64,000 nt of DNA. Source: 4572-13 sp964594065. Lineage in GTDB: Bacteria; Planctomycetota; Phycisphaerae; Sedimentisphaerales; Anaerohalosphaeraceae. The stretch lies in assembly GCA_964594065.1 (NCBI GenBank), contig CAZQKX010000009.1, forward strand, positions 1 through 64,000. The letters are read 5' to 3'. Both the position numbers and the translations under genes were made by a program. Positions 25,342-34,230 of the stretch are shown here, piece after piece. Each line of letters opens with the position of its first letter. Positions within the stretch are counted from its first letter, which is position 1. Under the pieces are notes generated by a model. The model was not told the origin of the DNA, did not search any database, and saw only the letters and a program-made list of their open reading frames with translations.

Positions 25342-27288
25342 GTGACTGATTTTGCAATAGGCTTATCCGGCTTAAAAGCCGCACAGGGCGCGATTGATAT
25401 AATCGGAAATAATATTTCCAATTCTGCCACAGAGGGCTATCATAAACAGGTAGTTCGATTATCTCCTTCTTATTTTGCGGAAATGGGCGGGGTATTTATC
25501 GGCGGCGGCGTCACGATGGAAGGCGCTGTTCGGATGATCGATACGATGCTTGAAAAAGAGATTTTAAACCAGAGCTCGCTTTTATCCGGTTTAGGCCAGG
25601 ACCTGACAACCTTAAGCACGATCGAAAAGGTCTTTGGCGAATTTTTGAGTGATGGAACATTGAGTGTTCTGATCGATGATTTTTTTAATTCTCTGGAAGA
25701 TTTGAGCTTGTCTCCCACAGATGGCGCCTGGCAGAATCAAACGCTCAGTTCCGCGCAGGCACTGATAAGCCAATTTGGCTACCTTGGAAGCTTTATGGAT
25801 GACCTCCAGTCTCAGATTCGACAGGAATGTGAGATTATTATTAATGAAATTAATCAGTTGACAACTCAGGTTGCGGCACTGAATGACAATATCCTGAAAT
25901 TGGAGTCCGCTGGAACCGATACGAGCAGCCTGAGGGACCAGCGTGACAAATGTCTTACGGATTTATCTGAGTTGGTGGGAATTGATGTAAGACATAAAGA
26001 AAATGGTATCTGTAACGTGGTTGTCTCAAATGTGGCCATTGTATCAGGTCGCACTTCAGTGGACTTTGGCATTGGAAATACTGATGATGGGCAGCTTGGC
26101 CTTGTTGTTGCCGATGCAACAACGACTCGGACGAATTTCAGTGGTGGAAAACTGGGGGCTTTGATCTCGCTGAGCAATGGTTTGATCGCCGATTTACAGG
26201 AACAATTGGACGCCCTTGCTGTTTCGTTCATGGAACAATTTAACCGGATTCATGTTCAGTCTGTCGGATTGAGCGGGTCCTTTACATCCTTGGCCGGGGC
26301 CGTGTCCCTTTCGGATTTACTATCTGAAAATGAATCTGTTTCAGACGGGACGTTTTATATTCGTGTCACCGATACGCAAACCGGCCAGATCACTCGTCAC
26401 GCTGTCGATGTTGTTGCCTCGACGGAAAGTTTAGCCGATATTGCCGCAAAGATAGATTTGATCGATGGTCTGACGGCATCGGTATTTGACTCAAGATTAT
26501 CGATTAACGCTAACCCCGGTTATGAATTCGATTTTATGCCGACACTATTGCCGGAACCATCGACGTCTGATTTAGCAATTGATACTGCTATCTCTGGAAT
26601 TTATTCCGGCTCAGGCGATAAAACCTATACCTGCACAGTTGTTGGTGATGGCGACCTTTCCAACACAGATGGACTGAGTTTACAAGTTGATGTTGACGGT
26701 CAAATAATTAAGACGGTCAATATCGGAACCGGCTATGCCGCCGGAGATCTTATCGAGATCGAGGAAGGCGTTTTTGTTTCCTTATCGGCCGGTTCGGTAA
26801 CCAACGGACAGAGCTTTACGATTGAGGCGCTTGCATCGACTGACAGCAGCGGTTTGCTCTGTACAGCGGGCATGAACACGTTCTTTAAGGGGACCCGTGC
26901 CGCAGATATGGTGCTTTGCCCGGGTGTTGCCGATGACCTGACGCGAATTGCCATCGCTCAGGGACCGGATATGACCGACACCCACGGCTTAAAACAAATG
27001 ATCGATCTGAGAACTGCATCCATTGAGGATCTTAGCGGCCTGACTTTCGATGAGTATTATCGACGCTTTGTAAGTGACTTGGGCCAGACGATCTATCTTA
27101 AGGATATGCAGCATGAGAATGCTGCAAACATCTCACAAAGCCTTGCAAATCAACAGGCCGAGATCAGCGGCGTGGATATCAACGAGCAGGCAACGCAAAT
27201 GATCATCTACGAACAGATGTTCCAGATAATGGCCAAATATATAGAAACCATACAAACAACATTGTCCACGTTAGTTGACATTATATAA
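25342..27288 (+). CDS. flgK: hook-filament junction protein FlgK (HAP1)
   Basis: The GTG at 25342 is preferred, since the product then begins (M)TDFAIGLSGLKAAQGAIDI, the normal FlgK N-terminus; the frame reaches a TTG at 25327. GNNISNSATEGYHKQ follows. The C-terminus ends VDINEQATQMIIYEQMFQIM and IETIQTTLSTLVDII, the second axial helix. The product is 649 residues. An insertion near 420-500 has the pattern ISGIYSGSGDKTYTCTVVG, IGTGYAAGDLIEIEEGVFV, GSVTNGQSFTIE, a beta-rich module. By family FlgK joins the hook to the filament. flgL begins 13 bases after it. Confidence 0.94.
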   Translation: MTDFAIGLSGLKAAQGAIDIIGNNISNSATEGYHKQVVRLSPSYFAEMGGVFIGGGVTMEGAVRMIDTMLEKEILNQSSLLSGLGQDLTTLSTIEKVFGEFLSDGTLSVLIDDFFNSLEDLSLSPTDGAWQNQTLSSAQALISQFGYLGSFMDDLQSQIRQECEIIINEINQLTTQVAALNDNILKLESAGTDTSSLRDQRDKCLTDLSELVGIDVRHKENGICNVVVSNVAIVSGRTSVDFGIGNTDDGQLGLVVADATTTRTNFSGGKLGALISLSNGLIADLQEQLDALAVSFMEQFNRIHVQSVGLSGSFTSLAGAVSLSDLLSENESVSDGTFYIRVTDTQTGQITRHAVDVVASTESLADIAAKIDLIDGLTASVFDSRLSINANPGYEFDFMPTLLPEPSTSDLAIDTAISGIYSGSGDKTYTCTVVGDGDLSNTDGLSLQVDVDGQIIKTVNIGTGYAAGDLIEIEEGVFVSLSAGSVTNGQSFTIEALASTDSSGLLCTAGMNTFFKGTRAADMVLCPGVADDLTRIAIAQGPDMTDTHGLKQMIDLRTASIEDLSGLTFDEYYRRFVSDLGQTIYLKDMQHENAANISQSLANQQAEISGVDINEQATQMIIYEQMFQIMAKYIETIQTTLSTLVDII

Positions 27289-27301
27289 AGGCATTGCAAT
27301 T

Positions 27302-28504
27302 ATGATACTAAACAGGGTTTATGACAGTACGCTTAGTGCAATCAATAGACATACCAAAGGCTTAATGCGGTTGCAGGAGCAGGTGACAACCGGATCCGTT
27401 GTGAATCGTGCCAGTGATGATCCAACCAGTGCCTATCAACTGCTGGGGTTGAAAACGGATCAGCGGCAGCTTCAAAATTATATTGACAATCTGTATAATA
27501 TTTCTACCGTGCTGCAATACACCTCGACAGTGACAACCAGTACAGCCAACACATTGACGGACCTGCGTGTCAATCTGACGCAAATTACGAGCGGGCCCTA
27601 TTTTAACGTTGAGCAACGGGAGCGCACCTCGCTTGAGATCAATGATATCCTCGAGGAAGTCGTTTCATACGCAAACAGCCGGCAGCAGGGACAGTATATT
27701 TTTTCCGGGACGAATACAAAAACACAGCCGTTTGAAGTGACTCGTGAAAATGGCCAGATCACAGCGGTTACCTATGTTGGGGCAGACAATCATTTATCTG
27801 CGGAAACGTATGGCGGCATTGAGGCGACACTCTACAAAGCCGGTAGTGACGTTTTTCAGTTAAACGACCGGGGCCCACTTCAGTTCGAAGGGGCAACCGG
27901 TGCCGCGGCCGGTACAGGGACCTCAAATTTACAGGGATTTGCTTTTCTTGAAGTCATCCATGACACTTTGAATAATGAATACATGCTGTCAATCAATGAT
28001 GGCGTCGATACCTTTATCGTTCCTGATGACGGAACAGGACCGGACAATCTGGCCATCACGGATTCAATCACCGGGCAGACGATATATGTTGATACAACAC
28101 AGATTACACAGGCTGGAATTGACCTGGTCGAAGCACCCGGCACCCATAGTATTTTTGATGTGTTGATCATGGCCAGAGATGTTTGTGCAAACCTCGATGG
28201 TTCACTTTCGGAAAGTCAGATCAGAGATCATTTGATCGGTCCAGTCTATGATGCACTGGGGGAAATATGGGAGCAACTGAATAATGAGTCAATGCTGGCA
28301 GGCTCAAAGATGAGTTTCCTGGAGGATGTCAGACAGAATCTTGAGGATGTTGAATTCAATATTAAGGAAAATATTTCAAAGATCGATGAGGTCGACATTG
28401 CACAGGCTGCGATTGATCTGTCTTATTACGAAATGCTGTATGAGACGTCATTATCAGTGTCCAGTCGAATGCTGACCATGTCGCTGTTTTCATTTATTGA
28501 TTAA
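27302..28504 (+). CDS. flgL: hook-filament junction protein FlgL (HAP3)
   Basis: ATG 27302 gives a 400-residue product starting MILNRVYDSTLSAI, with TKGLMRLQEQVTTGSVVNRA and SDDPTSAYQLLGLKTDQRQL, the flagellin-like N-terminal helix region. The C-terminal helix reads EVDIAQAAIDLSYYEMLYET and SVSSRMLTMSLFSFID. YIFSGTNTKTQPFE is the usual FlgL D1-D2 junction. AAAGG lies 10 bases before the ATG. By family it is the junction piece on which flagellin polymerises. Confidence 0.93.
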   Translation: MILNRVYDSTLSAINRHTKGLMRLQEQVTTGSVVNRASDDPTSAYQLLGLKTDQRQLQNYIDNLYNISTVLQYTSTVTTSTANTLTDLRVNLTQITSGPYFNVEQRERTSLEINDILEEVVSYANSRQQGQYIFSGTNTKTQPFEVTRENGQITAVTYVGADNHLSAETYGGIEATLYKAGSDVFQLNDRGPLQFEGATGAAAGTGTSNLQGFAFLEVIHDTLNNEYMLSINDGVDTFIVPDDGTGPDNLAITDSITGQTIYVDTTQITQAGIDLVEAPGTHSIFDVLIMARDVCANLDGSLSESQIRDHLIGPVYDALGEIWEQLNNESMLAGSKMSFLEDVRQNLEDVEFNIKENISKIDEVDIAQAAIDLSYYEMLYETSLSVSSRMLTMSLFSFID

Positions 28505-28575
28505 AACCGGCGATAAAACGACGAGACTGATGTTGAGCATTTAAATGGATAAACGGTTTTTTTGGAAGAGTGCCA

Positions 28576-29205
28576 ATGGACTGGGATAAGATCGAAACAG
28601 CCGAACAGTATGACGAAAAACACCAAAGTCTGTTGCTGCAGAAAATGGGTGATGGCTACTGTGCAGCGGAAAATTATGAACAGGCCCTGCGACATTACGA
28701 ACAGGCCGCTCTTCTGGATCCGGATGCCTCAGGGCCCTACGTCGGGATGGGTTTTTTAGAATATCACCAGGGGGATCTGGATAAGGCGGAATTATCGTTT
28801 AAAGTGGCACGGCGTCTGGAACCGATCTGTTCACGGGCATATCTGGGCCTTGCGGGAATCGCGCAAAAGAGGGAAAATTTTGCCCTGGCGTTCGAGATGT
28901 ATCTCAAAAGCATCGAATCTGATCCGGAAAATCTGCTGGCACTGCTGGGACTTTTCCAGGTATCCTGTCAGATGGGAACGTTTGGGAAAATTATCGGATA
29001 CCTGGAGAGTTACCTTGATGCGCATCCCAAAGACTCTGCCGTGATGTCCTGTCTGGCAAGTCTTTATATTCGTGATAATAAATTCACACTGGCCAAACAC
29101 ATTTTAACCAGAGCCATTAACATTGCTCCGGATAATAAAGTTGCAGCTGATTTACTTGAAGAAGTCGAATATAACCTTTCAAAACGGAAGGAGGTGTGCT
29201 GCTGA
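28576..29205 (+). CDS. TPR protein of the late flagellar genes
   Basis: ATG 28576 with GGAAGAG upstream is preferred to GTG 28570. The 209-residue product consists of about five tetratricopeptide repeats from residue 20 onward (for example AAENYEQALRHYEQAALLDP, SGPYVGMGFLEYHQGDLDKA, LAGIAQKRENFALAFEMYLK). There is no signal peptide, so it is cytoplasmic. Its place between flgL and fliD, with a TGATG overlap to the next gene, suggests a chaperone or docking role for late export substrates. I know no named flagellar TPR protein at this spot; the assignment is by fold and context. Confidence 0.75.
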   Translation: MDWDKIETAEQYDEKHQSLLLQKMGDGYCAAENYEQALRHYEQAALLDPDASGPYVGMGFLEYHQGDLDKAELSFKVARRLEPICSRAYLGLAGIAQKRENFALAFEMYLKSIESDPENLLALLGLFQVSCQMGTFGKIIGYLESYLDAHPKDSAVMSCLASLYIRDNKFTLAKHILTRAINIAPDNKVAADLLEEVEYNLSKRKEVCC

Positions 29206-29561
29206 TGACAATGATTGCTGAAAGTGACCTATATAAGGATTTGCAAACGATCCTGAGTACGCAAATTGAACGTGTTCGCAAAAATGATTATCGGACCATC
29301 GAAAAAGAAATTGGCAATTGTAATGAGATCATGCAGCGGATTAACGCCGGCTCAACAGGTGCAAACGGCAGGGACAATTGCGAAATTGAAAAAATCAGGA
29401 AATTATATCGCAAATTGACCTTAATGCTCCTTGCCGCCAAGACGAAGATGTCTGCACAGTTAAAGCATGTCAAGAAGAATAAAAATGTATTGTCGTGCTA
29501 CAAACACAGTGGCGGCAGAAAAACAGCAAGAGGTCGAATAAAGGAAACAGTTTATGGGTGA
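29205..29561 (+). CDS. small helical protein before fliD, FliT-like by position
   Basis: The ATG at 29205 has an ideal AAGGAGGT and overlaps the previous stop as TGATG. The 118-residue product is helical, with DLYKDLQTILSTQIERVRKN, then DYRTIEKEIGNCNEIMQRIN, and a very basic end. FliT, the chaperone of the filament cap, is a small helical protein normally encoded next to fliD, and the size is right. Sequence similarity to FliT is not evident by eye, so the role is an inference from position; a FlgN-like second copy is another possibility. It overlaps fliD by 8 bases. Confidence 0.55.
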   Translation: MTMIAESDLYKDLQTILSTQIERVRKNDYRTIEKEIGNCNEIMQRINAGSTGANGRDNCEIEKIRKLYRKLTLMLLAAKTKMSAQLKHVKKNKNVLSCYKHSGGRKTARGRIKETVYG

Positions 29562-31596
29562 GATACGACTGCCCGGCCTTTCAACCGGGATCGATACGTC
29601 AGAACTGGTCAAGCAGCTCATGTATAGCTATAGCTATCGGCTGCGGCGATATGAAGCACAGCAAACGAAATTAGACGAGACTTCCACTGCTTTGGGTGAA
29701 GTTCGATCTAAGGTCAGCGCATTGGAATCGGCAGTGTCTGAAATTGCCGACATGGATGATTTGGAGTCATTTCTCGCAGTATCCAGCGATGAAGATTCGA
29801 TGACCGTGTCAACCAATTCCGATGCCAATGCCGGTTCGCATTCCGTAGAGATCAACCAGTTGGCGACCAATGAAACATGGATTCAGGAAACATCGACCTT
29901 TTCCTATGAAACGGACTATGTCGGCGGCGGTACATTTATTCTTTCATACAACCATAAAGAATTTTCAATTCAAACGATCGAAAACGACACGACTGTCCAG
30001 GATCTGGTGGGTCTGATTAATAATGACCCCGACAATCCGGGTGTGACCGCGGGCCTTCTTTATCAGGACGGCACCTATCACCTGATGCTGACCGGCAATG
30101 AAACCGGGGCTGACAATGTCATTTCCATTAATTCCAGTAATACGGAACTGCTGGCGGCCCAGACGGATTTCACGGAAAGCGGCGATGCAGTCGCCGCCTC
30201 CCGAAAACTGGTCGATCTGGACCAGTTTTCTGGTTCTCTGGGCACAACGGATACGATTACGATCAGTGGAACAGACAATACCGGCACAGCGATTACACCA
30301 TTTGATATGGCTGTCACTGAAAACACGACGATTCAGCATTTGATCGATGGTATTAATGACGCTTTTAACGGTGTGGGATCTGCCTGGTATGAGGATGGGA
30401 AAATATACATGTCGGATGATCTAAGCGGCGCCAGTTCTCTGTCCTTGAGCCTTTCCTTTTCAGCTGATCCGGCGGGCTCTGCATCTTTAACCCTGCCGAG
30501 TTTCGCTGTTGAAACCGAGGGGGGAACGATCACCGGAGGGATTGCTTCACTGGATCCCGCAACCTTTATCAATACCCAAAGCGGACAGGATGCACAAGTC
30601 AAGGTCAATGGTTATCCGCCCGGTGTTGATGAGTGGATTTCGCGGAGCAGCAATAATATCAGCGATATCATTACCGGAGTGACATTGAACCTGCTTGATG
30701 TGCCGGATGCCGGCAGTGTGATTCAAGTGACCATTAACCATGATACCGAGGAAATGCAGACAAAGATCGAAGATTTCGTGACTGCTTACAACGAGTTGAT
30801 GGATATTGTTGAGGAAAAAACGCAATATAACGAAGACACCAAAAGGATGGGAATTCTTAGCAGGGAATCTGCCGTTTCCTTTATTAAAACGAGTTTGCGA
30901 AACCCATTGGTCGGCATACTGCAAGGCTTTGATGCGGACCTGGATGAATTTAACTCAGCTTCTGATATTGGGCTGTCATTGGATTCTTCCGGCAGGATTG
31001 AATTGGATACATCCAAACTGGATGATGCGATCAATGATAACTTTAAGGATTTAATTCGGTTAATAGGAGCAGTCGGGGAAGGATTTAGCGACAGCTCCAG
31101 TATCAGTTTTTATGATGCCAATGAGTACACCGAGGCCGGACAGTATAATGTCCGTGTGCAGTATGATGCCACAGGTGCGATTGTCGCTGCGTGGATAAAA
31201 GGAAGCGATGAAGATTGGTCCGCCGCCCGAGAAGCAAATGTTGACGGCAATATGATCTGGGGAACGCTGGACTATTCAAGCGATTACCCTGAAAAGGGAC
31301 TTCGGGTTTCGTTCCAGTGGCCCAATGATGGGGCCAATACGATTGAAGCGACCGTTAATGTCAAACATGGATTTGGCGGACAGCTCGCCGAGGTTTTGGA
31401 TGAGATTCTCGAAACAGGGACAGGGCGATTGGATGTAACCGATGATTCGATCGATGAGAGAATCGACAGTATTGAAACGCAAATCGAAAGAGAAGAAGAC
31501 CGCTTGTCGAAGATCGAGATGCGACTGATTGAAAAATATGCCCGAATGGAGACGATCATTTCGATGCTTCAGCAGCAGTTGAATGCCTTAGGGTGA
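29554..31596 (+). CDS. fliD: filament cap protein FliD with an insertion domain shared with FlgE
   Basis: The 680-residue protein opens with IRLPGLSTGIDTSELVKQLM, the FliD N-terminal motif, followed by a coiled region to residue 66. It closes with a region LDDAINDNFKDLIRLIGAVG and a final coiled coil (DRLSKIEMRLIEKYARMETI). Residues about 219-325 form a module beginning LVDLDQFSGS, with TISGTDNTGTAITPF, TTIQHLIDGINDAF, DGKIYMSDDLSGAS and SLTLPSFAVETEGG, that aligns to an insertion in FlgE of the same operon. By family FliD caps the filament and folds incoming flagellin. Its last 9 bases overlap the end of the convergent FlhA-like gene. Confidence 0.93.
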   Translation: MGEIRLPGLSTGIDTSELVKQLMYSYSYRLRRYEAQQTKLDETSTALGEVRSKVSALESAVSEIADMDDLESFLAVSSDEDSMTVSTNSDANAGSHSVEINQLATNETWIQETSTFSYETDYVGGGTFILSYNHKEFSIQTIENDTTVQDLVGLINNDPDNPGVTAGLLYQDGTYHLMLTGNETGADNVISINSSNTELLAAQTDFTESGDAVAASRKLVDLDQFSGSLGTTDTITISGTDNTGTAITPFDMAVTENTTIQHLIDGINDAFNGVGSAWYEDGKIYMSDDLSGASSLSLSLSFSADPAGSASLTLPSFAVETEGGTITGGIASLDPATFINTQSGQDAQVKVNGYPPGVDEWISRSSNNISDIITGVTLNLLDVPDAGSVIQVTINHDTEEMQTKIEDFVTAYNELMDIVEEKTQYNEDTKRMGILSRESAVSFIKTSLRNPLVGILQGFDADLDEFNSASDIGLSLDSSGRIELDTSKLDDAINDNFKDLIRLIGAVGEGFSDSSSISFYDANEYTEAGQYNVRVQYDATGAIVAAWIKGSDEDWSAAREANVDGNMIWGTLDYSSDYPEKGLRVSFQWPNDGANTIEATVNVKHGFGGQLAEVLDEILETGTGRLDVTDDSIDERIDSIETQIEREEDRLSKIEMRLIEKYARMETIISMLQQQLNALG

Positions 31597-33132
31597 TGTG
31601 TTGTCCACCTCCACTAAAATTTCATCCGGCTCCAGAATGTCACAGCCGCGGTTTTCAAGGGTATTTCGCAGTTGCTGCATGAACGGGCTATCCTGACGTT
31701 GACTAAAGAGCATCGCGCTGGTGCAGCAGTCGGCAATTTTCGAGATTTTCTTTGATTCGGCGATTTGCGGGGCGTATAGAAGAATTCGGTCGTATTTTTT
31801 TGTGCACATATCAATGAGTTTAGCCGCCTTATCGGGGGTCAGCCGTTTAACCAGATCTGCAACCAGAAGGGCCAATCCTTTGAAATTACTTTTGGCCAGA
31901 AATTTTCCGGCTTTGTAATCAGGCATGGTCACTTCGAAGGCTTTTGCGACCGATTCTCGATGAATATCAAGATCCACCAGCAGGCAGGTCAGACCGGACC
32001 GGGAGAGCCGCACGGCCAGGTTCGCCGGAATTGTAACCGGCAACGCTTGATAGCTGTCTCCGGCGATCAGCACAATTTTTGTTTGATCAAAAGATTCGCT
32101 TCGCAAGATCTGTGCGACGAGTTCATAATGGCTTTTTGTTTTCAAGTTGTGACTCTGCCATAACATCCGTTGTCCCGGCTTAAGCAGTGATGAAGGCGAT
32201 GCTTCCTGTCCCGTTGACGAGCAAGCGCTTTTCGCTTTCTTGTCAACCGCTTCAAAGGGGTCATCGACCAGTTCACTCGAAACCGCCTTTATTTTTTGAG
32301 TCTGAGGTTCCGTTCCGTCCTCTTCAAGTGTTTGTGTGGCCTGATCATATTTCCTGGAAACTGAGCCCAGCGAAAAAACGCTGATAACGGCTAGCATGAT
32401 GATTAACGTTAACATGATGGACAACTCACACAGTACTGAAAAAACAGAGAACGATTGCTGTGAGCTTTCCATTGCTGAGATAATAAAGACACCAACAATT
32501 CCGATCACATAGATACAGCAGTGGATAATGGTTTCACACAAAGTAAAGCGGGCGGCTACGGATGCTAATGAAAAAAAACGACTGGCTTGTTCTGTTTGGC
32601 GGAGCAGCATCTCAACATCTTCTTCGCCGATGATGTTGGCCCGTCGTGCCGACTCAATATAAAGCTGTTTCACGCGAAGTGTTTTTTCAAAATAATCACG
32701 GATCAACGTTTGCACAGAACGCGATTGCCGGACGGCCATCCCCGCAAGCACCAGCAACAGGGCTCCAAGCAAGCCTGCGGACAATAAGACGCCGGATTGA
32801 AGCGGGCCGCTTAAATACTGTGCGATCAGACTGAAAGCCGAGCCGGTCAGGACGAGTTTTACGGCATAGACACTCGTGAATGTTCGAACGGCCGAGGCAA
32901 TGATAAGGATATTGGAAAAGCCCTTCAGCTCATCTGCCGGGGTGTTCGAAAAGGCAATGAGTCCCATCGCAAAACTAATGAAAATACAAAATGAAAGCAG
33001 AATATCAGACAGAACCCCGGTTGCCGGCAGCAACAGACCCGCGATGACCGCCAGCGATCCTGCTGTAAATAAGAGATTGTTTCCCGGCGCGCTGGTTCTT
33101 ATTGAAGCGTCGCCGCTTTTGTGATTCTTCAC
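31588..33132 (-). CDS. FlhA-like membrane domain fused to a MinD/BY-kinase-like pseudo-ATPase domain
   Basis: The 514-residue protein has about six membrane helices in residues 20-255. This part aligns with the FlhA N-terminus: LLLPATGVLSDILLSFCI against LIIPLPAFLLDLLLACSI; then AVRTFTSVYAVKLVLTGSAF against LFRLSLNVASTRLILTEGTA; and KQLYIESARRANIIGEED against KQMAIDADLNAGAITEEQ without gaps. The FHIPEP core RFTLDAMPG is lost. Residues about 350-505 fold like MinD or the BY-kinase ATPase: PANLAVRLSRSGLTCLLVDL, then YDRILLYAPQIAES. Where Walker A (GxGKS) should be it reads SYQALPVTI, and the Walker B aspartate is Tyr453, so ATP use is unlikely. It starts 7 bases after flhB, the usual flhA site. 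I infer a modified export-gate or regulatory partner; FlhA itself is at 5745-7835. Confidence 0.75.
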   Translation of the reverse strand: MKNHKSGDASIRTSAPGNNLLFTAGSLAVIAGLLLPATGVLSDILLSFCIFISFAMGLIAFSNTPADELKGFSNILIIASAVRTFTSVYAVKLVLTGSAFSLIAQYLSGPLQSGVLLSAGLLGALLLVLAGMAVRQSRSVQTLIRDYFEKTLRVKQLYIESARRANIIGEEDVEMLLRQTEQASRFFSLASVAARFTLCETIIHCCIYVIGIVGVFIISAMESSQQSFSVFSVLCELSIMLTLIIMLAVISVFSLGSVSRKYDQATQTLEEDGTEPQTQKIKAVSSELVDDPFEAVDKKAKSACSSTGQEASPSSLLKPGQRMLWQSHNLKTKSHYELVAQILRSESFDQTKIVLIAGDSYQALPVTIPANLAVRLSRSGLTCLLVDLDIHRESVAKAFEVTMPDYKAGKFLAKSNFKGLALLVADLVKRLTPDKAAKLIDMCTKKYDRILLYAPQIAESKKISKIADCCTSAMLFSQRQDSPFMQQLRNTLENRGCDILEPDEILVEVDNTSP

Positions 33133-33138
33133 AATGAC

Positions 33139-34215
33139 CTATCCTATCACCCGTTTTCTCTGCTTAAGTCTGTATATCATAGCAAGAATTTCGGCGACTG
33201 CAACATAGATATTTTGCGGGATAGGTTTTCCGATTTTAACGGCTGAATACAGCGTTCTGGCCAACTGAGGCTTGCGAATGATTGGAACGCCGTAAGCTCT
33301 GGCGATTTCACGAATTCTGGCCGCAACGTGTTCGGTGCCTTTGGCCACAACCACGGGGGAATGCATTGTCTTAGGGTCATATTTCAATGCGACAGCGACA
33401 TGGGTTGGGTTGACGATGACCATGGTGGCCTTGGGAACCTCCTGCATCATTCGTTTTCGTGTCATTTCCATCGCGATCCGCCGGATTCTCATCTTGACCT
33501 CCGGGGAACCGTCTGTATCTTTCAGTTCACGCTTGACTTCCTGTTTGGTCATTTTCAATTGATTTATGTGTTTAAATTTCTGGTAGATAACGTCGATGGT
33601 TGCGATGACCAGTAGAGCCAGTGTGATTCGAATCGTCAATCCGAGCAGGATACTTCCGAATTGACCGATGTATTGTGAGGGCGTTGTCCAATGCAGGCCG
33701 CTTAATTGGGCCAATCGACTTTTGATAAAAAAGCATGCTATCAGTGTGACCACGATCATTTTTGCGATTGAAAGCAGCAACTTGACAACCGAGCGAAAAT
33801 CAAAGAGCTTCTCAATGCCTTTGACCGGGTTGATCGCGTTTAATTTCGGCACAAGCGCTTTCGGGGCGAAATTAAGCCCGCCGACAATGATGGATGCGAA
33901 AACAGATCCCACTGCCAGCGCCCCCAGGATCGGGCACATGACCGTCAGCGATTGAGCGATCTTATCGTTAAGAAAATCTTTAAAAAGGAGGGTATCGGTA
34001 AAACAGCTTGTGTTGCAGGAAATCCCGTCCTTTATGATATCCGCAAACCAGCGGCACAGGCCGGGCGCGCCAATGGCCAACGCAATGACCATCGCCGCAA
34101 TTGTAAATGTAGCCGGCAATTCCTGGCTTTGCGCAACCTGACCCTCCTCTTTGGCCTTTTGCAGACGACGCGGGGTCGGCTGTTCAGTTTTTTCGGATAG
34201 AGGTTTATCAGCCAT
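33139..34215 (-). CDS. flhB: flagellar type III export switch protein FlhB
   Basis: The 358-residue protein starts EKTEQPTPRRLQKAKEEGQV, as FlhB does, has four membrane helices (about 30-215), and a cytoplasmic domain with MTKQEVKRELKDTDGSPEVK and the autocleavage motif NPTH (in MVIVNPTHVAVALKYDP). By family cleavage between Asn and Pro switches export from hook to filament substrates. The C-terminal tail is short. It lies 15 bases after fliR. The next gene, 7 bases downstream, is the FlhA-like hybrid. Confidence 0.96.
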   Translation of the reverse strand: MADKPLSEKTEQPTPRRLQKAKEEGQVAQSQELPATFTIAAMVIALAIGAPGLCRWFADIIKDGISCNTSCFTDTLLFKDFLNDKIAQSLTVMCPILGALAVGSVFASIIVGGLNFAPKALVPKLNAINPVKGIEKLFDFRSVVKLLLSIAKMIVVTLIACFFIKSRLAQLSGLHWTTPSQYIGQFGSILLGLTIRITLALLVIATIDVIYQKFKHINQLKMTKQEVKRELKDTDGSPEVKMRIRRIAMEMTRKRMMQEVPKATMVIVNPTHVAVALKYDPKTMHSPVVVAKGTEHVAARIREIARAYGVPIIRKPQLARTLYSAVKIGKPIPQNIYVAVAEILAMIYRLKQRKRVIG

Positions 34216-34230
34216 TGTTTTTGACTCCGT

